Shown in pieces: positions 37,008 through 45,971 of a stretch of DNA of 64,000 bases; positions within the stretch are counted from its first letter, which is position 1; every line of letters begins with the position of its first letter. Origin of the DNA: Labrenzia sp. 011 (GTDB lineage: Bacteria > Pseudomonadota > Alphaproteobacteria > Rhizobiales > Stappiaceae); assembly GCF_003075075.1 (NCBI RefSeq), contig NZ_QCYM01000002.1, forward strand, positions 124,001-188,000, read 5' to 3'. The translations under genes and the position numbers were made by a program. The notes under the pieces were generated by a model, which saw only the letters and a program-made list of their open reading frames with translations, made no database searches and was not told the origin of the DNA.

Positions 37008-38491
37008 CGGTCCAGGACATCGCCCAAGACTATCTGACAACGGGAAAGCTGCCGTCCCTGCCCGACGGCCATTTCATCGACGGCCGGGTCACGCCCGCCT
37101 CCGACAGGAAGATGGCAAGTTACGATCCCGCGCGCGCGGAAGCCTTCGCCGAGTTTTCACTGGGCACCGGGGCGGACATGGACAGGGCCATTGCCGCCGC
37201 CGACAAGGCCGCGAAACTCTGGCGCGCCGTTGCGCCCGCCGAACGCTGCCGCATCCTGAACGCCGCCGCCCGTGTGCTGCGGGAAAATGCCGACAGGCTT
37301 TCGGTCCTGGAAGTGGTCGACAGCGGCAAGACCCTCGCGGAGGCCTCCGGCGACGTTCAGGCATCGGCACGCCTGTTCGAATATTACGCCGGCGCCGCCG
37401 ACAAGCTGGATGGCCGGTCCGTCAATCTGGGCCCGCCCTATACCGCCTTCACCGTGCGCGAACCGGTCGGAGTTACAGGGCATATCATTCCCTGGAACTA
37501 TCCCACCTCGACCTTCGCGCGCGGTGTTGCCCCCGCTCTGGCCGCCGGATGTTCCGTCGTGGCGAAACCCGCCGAAACCACACCGTTCACGGCGCTGGTG
37601 ATGGCACAGCTCCTGTCGGAAGCCGGTGTGCCGGACGGGCTGGTGAATGTGGTGACCGGACTGGGCGCCGATGTCGGCGCGCAGATGGCCCAGGATCCGC
37701 GCATCAAGCAGCTCACCTTCACCGGCTCCGTCACGACCGGTGTCAATGTGGCACGCATGGCCGCCCCGAATATCACCCGCCTGACGCTGGAACTCGGCGG
37801 CAAGTCGCCGTTGATCGCTTTCGAAGATGCGGATCCGGAAAAGGTCGCCGACGGTGCCTACTGGGCGATTTTCTCCAACTCCGGCCAGATCTGCTCGGCC
37901 GGGTCGCGCCTTGTCGTGCACAGCTCGATCCGCGACGAGGTCCTTGCCATTCTCACGGAACGGGCACGGAAGATCAGGACCGGGCATGGCCTGAGCGCCC
38001 CGGACATGGGGGCGATCAATTCCGACCTGCATCTGTCCCGCATCAAGGCTCATGTTGACGCCGCCAAGGCTCGCGGCGCCAATATCCTCACCGGCGGCGA
38101 CATGACAACCGATGCGGAGACCGGCAAGGGCTGGTTCTTCGAGCCGACGATCATTGCCGATCTGGAGCCCGGTGACCCGGTCGTCCAGGAAGAGATCTTC
38201 GGACCGGTTCTGGCCGTGCAGACTTTCGAGACGGAAGAAGAAGCCGTGATGCTCGCCAACGGCACGGACTTCGGTCTGGTCGCCAGTGTCTACACCCGTG
38301 ACGTGGGCCGGTCGATGCGTGTTGCCGCAGCCCTGGACTGCGGGCAGGTTTCCGTCAATGACTATTGGGCAGGCGGCCTGGAACTGCCCTTCGGCGGCAA
38401 CGGGAAATCCGGCTACGGACGCGAAAAGGGCTGGGAAGGCCTGGACGCATATACCAAGGTGAAATCGATCACCATCAGCAACGCAAGCTAA
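37004..38491 (+). CDS. NAD(P)-dependent aldehyde dehydrogenase (betaine-aldehyde-dehydrogenase-like)
   Basis: This 495-residue aldehyde dehydrogenase has all the catalytic landmarks: IIPWNYP near residue 163, FTGSVTTG near 240, the general-base Glu in LELGGKSP near 263, and the nucleophilic Cys in SGQICSAGSR near 297. The C-terminal EIFGPVLAVQTF block is near 397. Its ATG overlaps the GMC stop (37004-37007). It would oxidise the aldehyde made by that enzyme to a carboxylic acid. The substrate cannot be read from the sequence. Confidence 0.93.
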   Translation: MTVQDIAQDYLTTGKLPSLPDGHFIDGRVTPASDRKMASYDPARAEAFAEFSLGTGADMDRAIAAADKAAKLWRAVAPAERCRILNAAARVLRENADRLSVLEVVDSGKTLAEASGDVQASARLFEYYAGAADKLDGRSVNLGPPYTAFTVREPVGVTGHIIPWNYPTSTFARGVAPALAAGCSVVAKPAETTPFTALVMAQLLSEAGVPDGLVNVVTGLGADVGAQMAQDPRIKQLTFTGSVTTGVNVARMAAPNITRLTLELGGKSPLIAFEDADPEKVADGAYWAIFSNSGQICSAGSRLVVHSSIRDEVLAILTERARKIRTGHGLSAPDMGAINSDLHLSRIKAHVDAAKARGANILTGGDMTTDAETGKGWFFEPTIIADLEPGDPVVQEEIFGPVLAVQTFETEEEAVMLANGTDFGLVASVYTRDVGRSMRVAAALDCGQVSVNDYWAGGLELPFGGNGKSGYGREKGWEGLDAYTKVKSITISNAS

Positions 38492-38501
38492 ACGGTTCCA
38501 A

Positions 38502-39713
38502 ATGAAACTCGACCAAATCGAGACCTTTGTCGTCCAGAACCCTCCGCCGCGCCACGGGGGCCGCTATTTCATCTTCGTCAAGCTGGTGACGGCCTGCGGT
38601 ATCACCGGCTACGGCGAAATCTACAACGCCACCTTCGGCCCGCATCTCGTGGCCGAAATGGCGAAAGACGTCTTCCGGCGCCAGTTCGAGGGCGAGGATC
38701 CCCATCATATCGAAAAGCTCTGGCGCAAGACCTATGGCGCCGGCTACACGCTGCGGCCGGATGTGACGGTGATGGGCGTGCTGTCCGGGCTGGAAATGGC
38801 CTGCTGGGACATCATCGGCAAGGCGGCCGGCAAGCCCGCCTACGAACTTTTGGGTGGCAAGGTGCACGAGCGGCTGCGCACCTACACCTATCTCTACCCG
38901 GCCGACGGCGATGTCTATCCGGACCCGGCCCTGCCGAATGTCTACAACGATCCGGACATGGCCGCAGCCGTTGCGCTCAAGGCCGTCGACCAGGGCTTCA
39001 CGGCGGTGAAGTTCGATCCCGCCGGCGCCTACACGATCTATGACGGCCATCAGCCGAGCCTGGAGGATCTAGACCGGTCGGAAGGCTTCTGCCGGGCGAT
39101 CCGGGACGCCGTCGGAACCAGGGCCGACCTGCTGTTCGGCACCCACGGCCAGTTCACCGTCTCGGGCGCCAAGCGCATGGCGCGCCGGCTGGAAGCCTAC
39201 GATCCGCTGTGGTTCGAAGAACCCATTCCGCCGGAACGGCCCGAGGACATGGCGGAAGTTGCCCGCTACACATCCATCCCCGTTGCAACCGGCGAACGGC
39301 TCTGCACCAAATACGAATTCTCCAGGGTTCTGGAGACGGGAGCTGCGGCCATTCTCCAGATGAACCTCGGCCGGGTCGGAGGGCTTCTGGAGGGCAAGAA
39401 GATCGCCGGCATGGCGGAATGTCATTCCGCGCAGATCGCGCCGCATCTCTACTGCGGTCCGCTGGTCGCCCTGGCCAATATCCAGCTGGCCACCTGCAGC
39501 CCGAATTTCCTTGTGCTGGAATCGATCCGCACCTTCGACGGTTTCTATGCCGATCTTCTGAAAACGCCGATCCGCTGGGAGGACGGCTACGTCATTCCGT
39601 CAGGCGAGCCGGGGCTCGGACACGACCTCAACGAAGAGGTCGCGCGCGCCAATCCCTATACGGGCGATGAGCTGCATCTCGGACTTCAGGAAAGCCCTGC
39701 CCTGCCGCTTTAG
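38502..39713 (+). CDS. enolase-superfamily enzyme (mandelate racemase/muconate lactonizing group)
   Basis: This 403-residue enolase-superfamily enzyme has the N-terminal capping domain ending around GLEMACWDIIGKAAGKPAYELLGG. The barrel has a catalytic-type Lys/Asp strand AVKFDPAG near residue 170, a metal-ligand Glu in LWFEEPIPPE near 237, and another in VATGERLCTKYEF near 263. It follows the aldehyde dehydrogenase by ten bases. Members are often acid-sugar dehydratases or cycloisomerases, so an aldonic-acid type substrate is plausible but unproven. Confidence 0.86.
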   Translation: MKLDQIETFVVQNPPPRHGGRYFIFVKLVTACGITGYGEIYNATFGPHLVAEMAKDVFRRQFEGEDPHHIEKLWRKTYGAGYTLRPDVTVMGVLSGLEMACWDIIGKAAGKPAYELLGGKVHERLRTYTYLYPADGDVYPDPALPNVYNDPDMAAAVALKAVDQGFTAVKFDPAGAYTIYDGHQPSLEDLDRSEGFCRAIRDAVGTRADLLFGTHGQFTVSGAKRMARRLEAYDPLWFEEPIPPERPEDMAEVARYTSIPVATGERLCTKYEFSRVLETGAAAILQMNLGRVGGLLEGKKIAGMAECHSAQIAPHLYCGPLVALANIQLATCSPNFLVLESIRTFDGFYADLLKTPIRWEDGYVIPSGEPGLGHDLNEEVARANPYTGDELHLGLQESPALPL

Positions 39714-39790
39714 GCCGGCCAGCCGGAGGCGGTGCCCAGAGGAAGGCTGAAGTCGGTCTTCCCGCCGGGGACCGGCGGAGGGCCGCGAGA

Positions 39791-41884
39791 TCATGCGACC
39801 TGGCTGACGAAGCGGATTTTGTCTGTCTTGCCAGCGGTGGCATCCACGGACCGGTTCGCCTCGGGCCCCGCGACCAGTTGCCGGATCTTGTCGACCGGCA
39901 TCGGCCTTCCGAACAGGAACCCCTGGACTTCGTCACACCCCTGCGCGGCCAGGAAACAGAGCTGCTCCTCCGTCTCCACGCCTTCCGCGAGAACCGGGAT
40001 GTCGAGGCTCTCAGCCAGGATGATCGTCGCCTTCACGATGGCTTCGGACTGCTTGTTGAGGCCCAGATCCTTGACGAAGTCCCGGTCGATCTTGATCTTG
40101 TCGAAGGGAAATGCCTGCAGGGTGGCAAGCGAGGAGTATCCGGTGCCGTAGTCGTCCATGACGATACCGACCCCCAGGCGTTTAAGCTGGTGAATGATCT
40201 GAAGGGCCTGAGACGTGTCGGCAATGATGCCGGTTTCGGTGATCTCCAGTTCCAGACGGGCCGGATCCAGCCCGCTGCGTTTAAGAGTGCGTTCCACGAA
40301 TTTCGGGAACTTGCCGTCGGAAAGTTGCATCTGAGCGATGTTCACGGCGATCTTGAGCGGTGTCTGCCAGGAAGCCGCCTCAAGGCAGGCCGTGCGGAGA
40401 ACCCATGCGCCGATATCGGGGATGAGCCCGTTTTCCTCCGCAATCGGAATGAACTCTGACGGCGGCACCTTGCCACGCCTCGGATGATTCCAGCGCAGCA
40501 GTACTTCCGTGCCGGTCACGTCCCGTGTCACCACGTTGTTCTGCAGCTGATAATGGAGTTCGAATTCACCGTTTTTCAGCGCATTGCGCAGATCCATGGC
40601 CAGAGCGCTGCGGTCGCGGGTCTGCTGATCCTGATCCGCATCGTAGCAGACGGCGGTGTTGCCGCCGTCCCTCTTGGCACGGCGCATCGCCCGTTCCGCC
40701 GCCTCCAGAAGCTGCCCCCCGGACGACGCATGATCCGGATAAATGGCATAACCGGCACTGCCGCCAATGCAGATTTCCTCGTCCTGCCACGTCATCGGCC
40801 GGGAGACGAGCGCCTGCACCCGCTTGCAGAATTCGAGTATATAACCTCGGTTGTAGACAGGTTTTCCGACTATGACGAACTCGTCCCCGCCGAGCCTGGC
40901 AACAAATTCGCCCGGATCCAGATTTCCGGACAGGCATCTGGCAACATGGCGCAGCAATGCGTCGCCGCCGGAATAGCCGAGAACCTCGTTGATCTCCATG
41001 AATCTGGTCAGATTGCAGTTCATCACGACGACGCGCGCATTGTCATTGCCGGTCCTGGAAAGCAGACCCTCCAGATGCCTGTCGAGAGCCCGGCGGTTCG
41101 GCAAACCGGTCATCGGGTCATGATGGGCCATGTAATGCAGCTTGTTGTCGGCATCCTGAGCGTTCGCGGAATCGATCGAATAGGTGATCAATGCCGACAG
41201 CATGAGGATTGCCATGGTGAACACGACGGCTATTCCGACAAGCTGGTTGGACACGAGGTCCTTGACGCCGCCGTCCAGCCGCAGCGGAACGACCTCCACT
41301 CCGGCCATGGCGACAAAATGCATGCTGGCGACGGCAAGCATGAAGCTGAGCACCGCACCGTATTTACAGAAACGCGTCGTCGGTCGCGCCACACGGTTGG
41401 TGGCGATCATTCCGAATACACAGGACAGGATGACGGAGGTGACCAGAAACGGTGTGGAGAACGTGAGGAACCCGGAGACTTTCATTGCCTCGATGCCGAT
41501 CAAGTGCATGACCGCGATGGTCGCGCCGAACACCAGCCCGCCCAACTCGATCAGCGCCGATCTTTGCGAGAGGCTGCTGATCAGGAGTCCGGCAGTCGTG
41601 CCGGACACCGCAACGAGAAGCGAGACTGCGGTCATCCCGGGATCGTAGCCCAGAATGAACGGGCTCTCGTAGGCGATCATGGAGACAAAATGGGTGCTCC
41701 AGATCGCGCCTCCGGCGATCAGACCGCACAGCAGCAGCCACATGTATTTGAGCGCCCCCTGCGTGCGGCGGACTCTTGTGTAAAGATGGATGGACAGAGC
41801 CGCGCCGACTGTCAGTATTAATACAGCCAGGACAACAAAAATCGGGTCATGCTCGAAAGCAATGCAGGAAAGGACAGTCAGCAT
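39791..41884 (-). CDS. MHYT-GGDEF-EAL cyclic-di-GMP enzyme
   Basis: This 697-residue membrane-bound c-di-GMP turnover protein has an N-terminal MHYT sensor domain with seven helices (about residues 10-240). The repeated motifs are THFVSM, MHLIGIEAM and MHFVAMAG, proposed to bind copper and sense gases. A GGDEF domain (about 265-430) keeps the active motif ARLGGDEFVIVG, and an EAL domain (about 440-690) follows. In the latter EAL is EVL, but the catalytic acids remain in ELEITETG, MDDYGTGYSS, the Lys of KIKIDRDF and VLAEGVETEEQ. Both diguanylate cyclase and phosphodiesterase activity are therefore possible. Single gene. Confidence 0.93.
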   Translation of the reverse strand: MLTVLSCIAFEHDPIFVVLAVLILTVGAALSIHLYTRVRRTQGALKYMWLLLCGLIAGGAIWSTHFVSMIAYESPFILGYDPGMTAVSLLVAVSGTTAGLLISSLSQRSALIELGGLVFGATIAVMHLIGIEAMKVSGFLTFSTPFLVTSVILSCVFGMIATNRVARPTTRFCKYGAVLSFMLAVASMHFVAMAGVEVVPLRLDGGVKDLVSNQLVGIAVVFTMAILMLSALITYSIDSANAQDADNKLHYMAHHDPMTGLPNRRALDRHLEGLLSRTGNDNARVVVMNCNLTRFMEINEVLGYSGGDALLRHVARCLSGNLDPGEFVARLGGDEFVIVGKPVYNRGYILEFCKRVQALVSRPMTWQDEEICIGGSAGYAIYPDHASSGGQLLEAAERAMRRAKRDGGNTAVCYDADQDQQTRDRSALAMDLRNALKNGEFELHYQLQNNVVTRDVTGTEVLLRWNHPRRGKVPPSEFIPIAEENGLIPDIGAWVLRTACLEAASWQTPLKIAVNIAQMQLSDGKFPKFVERTLKRSGLDPARLELEITETGIIADTSQALQIIHQLKRLGVGIVMDDYGTGYSSLATLQAFPFDKIKIDRDFVKDLGLNKQSEAIVKATIILAESLDIPVLAEGVETEEQLCFLAAQGCDEVQGFLFGRPMPVDKIRQLVAGPEANRSVDATAGKTDKIRFVSQVA

Positions 41885-42177
41885 CTTTTACTCCAGAAGA
41901 TCCAGACTACCTTTTTCTCCTACGGAAGTTGTAAAGAGCCCTCTCTGAAAGACGACATCAATAACGAAAGGTAAAGCAACACAACCCCATGAAATCAAAA
42001 GGCTATCCAGGTGCGGGAACATATTTCCCCGCAGCACCGTATTGGCTCAAATTTTAGGTATTTACCATTCGCCCCGACGAAGGGCAGACCGCTCTGCCAG
42101 CCCATCGTCAGCCGGTCAGGCCAGAACGCCCGGACCGGCGCAACCGGAGCGCGTCAGACGCGCCCGGCACCCGTGCA
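41885..42177. other. intergenic gap
   Basis: This stretch of 293 bases holds the promoter of the c-di-GMP enzyme gene at its left edge. No clear terminator, repeat or small gene is recognised. Confidence 0.4.
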
Positions 42178-44340
42178 TCAGACCGCCGTTTTGGCCTTGA
42201 ACTCACTACGGCGGCGGTGGAGGACCGGCTCGGTATAGCCGTTCGGCTGTTTCGTCCCTTCCAGCACCAGCTCGCAGGCCGCCTGAAAGGCGACGGACCC
42301 GTCGAAATCCGCTGCCATGGGACGGTAATCGGGATCGCCGGCATTCTGACCGTCGACCACGGCCGCCATGCGTTTCATGGTTTCCATGACCTGGTCCCTG
42401 CTCACCACACCGTGATGCAGCCAGTTGGCGATGTGCTGCGAGGAAATACGCAAGGTCGCCCGGTCTTCCATGAGGCCGATATTGTTGATGTCGGGAACCT
42501 TGGAACAGCCGATGCCCTGCTCCACCCAGCGCACGACATATCCCAGAATGCCCTGGGCGTTGTTGTCGAGCTCGGCCTGGATATCCTCCGGCGTCCAGTT
42601 CGGCCGCGCGGCAATGGGAATGGACAGGATGTCCTCCAGCCTTGCGCTTTCACGGGATTTCAGCTCGGCCTGCCGCTGCGCGACGGAGACCTTGTGGTAA
42701 TGCAGGGCGTGCAGAGTGGCCGCCGTGGGGGACGGCACCCATGCGGTGTTCGCCCCCGCCAGCGGATGGCCGATCTTCTGTTCCAGCATCGCATGCATCA
42801 GATCCGGCATCGCCCACATGCCCTTGCCGATCTGGGCATGTCCGGGCAGGCCGCAGGCCAGTCCCACATCCACATTGTTGTTTTCATACGCGGTGATCCA
42901 GGTCGATGCCTTCATGTCGCCCTTGCGGATCATCGGCCCGGCTTCCATGGAAGTGTGCATTTCGTCGCCGGTCCGGTCCAGGAAGCCGGTGTTGATGAAG
43001 AACACCCGATCCTTCGCCTGGCGGATGCATTCCTTCAGGTTCACCGTGGTGCGGCGTTCCTCGTCCATGATGCCCATCTTGAGGGTATTGCGCTCCATGC
43101 CGAGCGCATCCTCGACCCGGTCGAAAATCCGCGAGGCGAAGGCCACTTCCTCCGGGCCGTGCATCTTCGGCTTGACGATATAGACAGAACCGGCGCGGCT
43201 GTTGGTTTCCCGCCCGTTCGGGCCGATATCGTGCAGCGCGATCAGCGACGTGATCATCGTGTCCAGAAGACCTTCGGGCACTTCGTTGCCATCCCTGTCG
43301 AGCACCGCGTCGATGGTCATCAGATGACCGACGTTGCGCACCAGGAGCAACGAGCGGCCGTGAAGCGTCACGGCGCTGCCGTCCGGGGCCGTGTAGTGCC
43401 GGTCCCCATGCATGCGCCGGGTCACGGTTTCACCGCCCTTTTCGAAGGTCTCTTCCAGGTCGCCCTTCATCAGGCCAAGCCAGTTGCTGTAGACGACCAC
43501 CTTGTCCTGCGCATCGACCGCGGCCACGGAATCCTCGCAGTCCATGATCGTCGACATGGCGGATTCCAGAACGATATCGGAAATATGGGCCTTGTCGGTG
43601 CGGCCGATCGGATGGCGCGCATCGATATTGATTTCCAGATGCAGGCCGTTCTTGACCAGCAGAACCTTGTAAGGCGAACTTGCCTCGCCGGAGAACCCGA
43701 CGAACTGTTCCGCGTTGGCCAGAGACGCCGCACCGCTTTCCGTCGTGATCTGCAGCGCTCCACCGTCCACGGCCAGACCGGTGACGCCCGACCAGCTTCC
43801 ATGGGTGAGCGGTGCCGCCTCGTCCAGCGCCTTGCGGGCGAAGGCAATGACCTCCGCACCGCGCGCTTCGTCATATCCGCCACCCTGCGGCCGGCTGCCC
43901 ATGGCGTCCGTCCCGTAGAGCGCGTCATAGAGCGACCCCCAACGGGAATTGGCCGCGTTCAGGGCATAGCGCGCATTCATCACCGGGACGACGAGCTGCG
44001 GACCGGCCACTTCGCCGATTTCCGGGTCGACATTGGCGGTCCCGACTTCGAAATCGCCCTCTTCCGGAACCAGATAGCCGATTTCCTCGAGGAAGGATTT
44101 GTAGGCCCCCATGTCCGGAACGCCCGGATTGGCCTTGTGCCAGGCGTCGATCCTTGCCTGCAGGGCGTCGCGTTTTTCCAGCAGAGCCCGGTTGACCGGA
44201 GCCAGGTCGTGGATCAGCGCGGAGAGGCTTTTCCAGAAATGCTCCTGATCGACGCCGGTCTCCGGCAGGGCTTTGGTGTTGATGAACTCGAAGAGAACCT
44301 CGGCGACTTTCAATCCATGGACATCGATCCGGCCGGTCAT
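42178..44340 (-). CDS. glcB: malate synthase G
   Basis: This glyoxylate-shunt enzyme condenses glyoxylate with acetyl-CoA to make malate. The 720-residue length is that of isoform G. The TIM-barrel region shows [22 protein letters not shown] near residue 330, [15 protein letters not shown] near 390, and [19 protein letters not shown] near 440. The ATG at 44340 has GGGAG just upstream and gives the canonical N terminus; an earlier in-frame ATG would add 12 residues. It appears as a single gene without isocitrate lyase nearby. Confidence 0.96.
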   Translation of the reverse strand: MTGRIDVHGLKVAEVLFEFINTKALPETGVDQEHFWKSLSALIHDLAPVNRALLEKRDALQARIDAWHKANPGVPDMGAYKSFLEEIGYLVPEEGDFEVGTANVDPEIGEVAGPQLVVPVMNARYALNAANSRWGSLYDALYGTDAMGSRPQGGGYDEARGAEVIAFARKALDEAAPLTHGSWSGVTGLAVDGGALQITTESGAASLANAEQFVGFSGEASSPYKVLLVKNGLHLEINIDARHPIGRTDKAHISDIVLESAMSTIMDCEDSVAAVDAQDKVVVYSNWLGLMKGDLEETFEKGGETVTRRMHGDRHYTAPDGSAVTLHGRSLLLVRNVGHLMTIDAVLDRDGNEVPEGLLDTMITSLIALHDIGPNGRETNSRAGSVYIVKPKMHGPEEVAFASRIFDRVEDALGMERNTLKMGIMDEERRTTVNLKECIRQAKDRVFFINTGFLDRTGDEMHTSMEAGPMIRKGDMKASTWITAYENNNVDVGLACGLPGHAQIGKGMWAMPDLMHAMLEQKIGHPLAGANTAWVPSPTAATLHALHYHKVSVAQRQAELKSRESARLEDILSIPIAARPNWTPEDIQAELDNNAQGILGYVVRWVEQGIGCSKVPDINNIGLMEDRATLRISSQHIANWLHHGVVSRDQVMETMKRMAAVVDGQNAGDPDYRPMAADFDGSVAFQAACELVLEGTKQPNGYTEPVLHRRRSEFKAKTAV

Positions 44341-44653
44341 GTTTGTCTCCCTGCAATCCGCATGGTCCGGGGTCACGCCCCGGGCTGCTCCGCCATTTTA
44401 AAACCGATCGACTTGCGGACCGGCAACCGATTTCGGCGCAGGTCAGTCGATCTTTCACTTTGCCTGTGTTGTGGGGTGAAAGACGGCGGGCGTCAATTGG
44501 CCGGCTTCGCCCATGACTTTTTCCATTTCAGAAACAATCCGCACCATTATCGCCCCAGGGACGGGTTCGATTTTGAACAGAAGGCCCTTTCGGTCCCTTC
44601 AAACTTCCAGTACCGATGTCAGTATCAACACCGCATTTCGCGGAAAGGTTCCT

Positions 44654-45601
44654 ATGGTTGCGATTGCGAGACGACTTGGCGGGCTGACATACGGCAACGC
44701 CATACTGATGCTTGGCCTCACCGCCCTGTTCTTCGGTGGCAACACCGTTGCCGGACGACTGGCCGTTGGCGAGGTTTCCCCCATGGTGGTGGTTTTCCTG
44801 CGCTGGGTCATTGTCGTCGGTGTCCTCGTGCCGTTCCTCTGGAGACGTATCCGCGCGGAATGGCCCGTCATGCGGCCTTATCTGCTGCGCATGGTTCTGA
44901 TGGCGGTTTTCGGTTTTGTCGGCTTCAACACCCTTTTCTACATTGCGGCCACGCGGACAACGGCGGTCAATCTCGGGATCATCCAGGGATCCATTCCGAT
45001 TTTCGTACTGATCGGTTCCGTTATCGCATTCGGCACCGGCGTCCGGGTGCTGCAGGTCCTCGGCATCCTGTTGACGCTTGCCGGTGTGACACTGGTTGCC
45101 TCACAGGGGCATCTCGACACCCTTCTGGTGCTCGCCGTGAACCCGGGCGACGGCGTCATGCTGATCGCCTGCGTGCTTTATTCGGGGTATACTCTTGCGC
45201 TCAGGAACAGGCCTCAGGTCTCCGGACTCGTATTCTTTTCCGTGCTCTCGGTCATTTCGGCGTTTACCTCCATACCCGGCCTTGTCTTCGAACTGACATC
45301 CGGCACGGCGCAATGGCCGACCCTCCAGGGGTGGCTGGTTGTCCTCTATATTTCGCTGTTTCCGTCCTGCCTGGCACAGATCTTCTTCATGCGAGGCGTG
45401 GAACTGATCGGTCCGGCGCGGGCCGGTGTCTTTATCAATCTCGTTCCCATATTCGCAGCCATTCTTGCAGTCTCGATCCTCGGAGAACCCTTCAGGTGGC
45501 ATCACGGCCTGGCCCTGACCCTGGTTCTGGGCGGTATCTGGCTTTCGGAACGCAAGGCAGCCGCCAGGCAAGGCGGGACGGCTGCAGGCAGAGCCCGGTA
45601 G
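44654..45601 (+). CDS. EamA/DMT-family transporter
   Basis: This 315-residue inner-membrane exporter of the drug/metabolite transporter superfamily has ten predicted helices in two EamA repeats. The first repeat starts GNAILMLGLTALFFGGNTVAGR. Its end has the family pattern around VNLGIIQGSIPIFVLIGSVIAFG. The second includes LIGPARAGVFINLVPIFAAILAVSILGEPF near residue 255. The ATG at 44654 has GGAAAGG upstream; upstream in-frame starts would give a soluble tail with no family match. Substrate unknown. Confidence 0.88.
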   Translation: MVAIARRLGGLTYGNAILMLGLTALFFGGNTVAGRLAVGEVSPMVVVFLRWVIVVGVLVPFLWRRIRAEWPVMRPYLLRMVLMAVFGFVGFNTLFYIAATRTTAVNLGIIQGSIPIFVLIGSVIAFGTGVRVLQVLGILLTLAGVTLVASQGHLDTLLVLAVNPGDGVMLIACVLYSGYTLALRNRPQVSGLVFFSVLSVISAFTSIPGLVFELTSGTAQWPTLQGWLVVLYISLFPSCLAQIFFMRGVELIGPARAGVFINLVPIFAAILAVSILGEPFRWHHGLALTLVLGGIWLSERKAAARQGGTAAGRAR

Positions 45602-45971
45602 CCCCGGAACCGGACGCGCTTTTCAAGACCACGAATCCCTCCCCGGGCCGCAGGAGCCACCAGGCCCGCAGGGCGTGGCCAACCGCGTCCAGCATCAAAA
45701 ATTTCGCACCCAAAAACGCTCGCCTTTACGCTTCTTAAGCAGAAAGGCTGCTATCGTTTTGCAGGAAGAGCCGTCATGAGGCCCCGCATTGGCGCAACCG
45801 CCGCGCGTGTCGATGGCGGCCGAGCCTTCCGGCGACACCTCCGGGCAGGCTAGACTGCTTATTTTGTTCACCTTCCCGCTTTCATGCAGCTCAACCTGAT
45901 GGCGGGCCAATCCGGCGAATTCGAGTGGAGGCAGGTTTGAAATTGCCGCAATCGCAAGGCACGATAGGTTC
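45602..45971. other. intergenic region before the antiporter gene
   Basis: This stretch of 370 bases contains the promoter region of the antiporter gene. I see no strong terminator, repeat or supported small gene. Confidence 0.4.

Noticed and set aside
42217-45738. A 1173-codon open frame on the plus strand
   Set aside because: It lies antisense to malate synthase G and then out of frame across the DMT exporter gene. It has no recognisable domain and low-complexity composition, as expected of GC-rich shadow frames.
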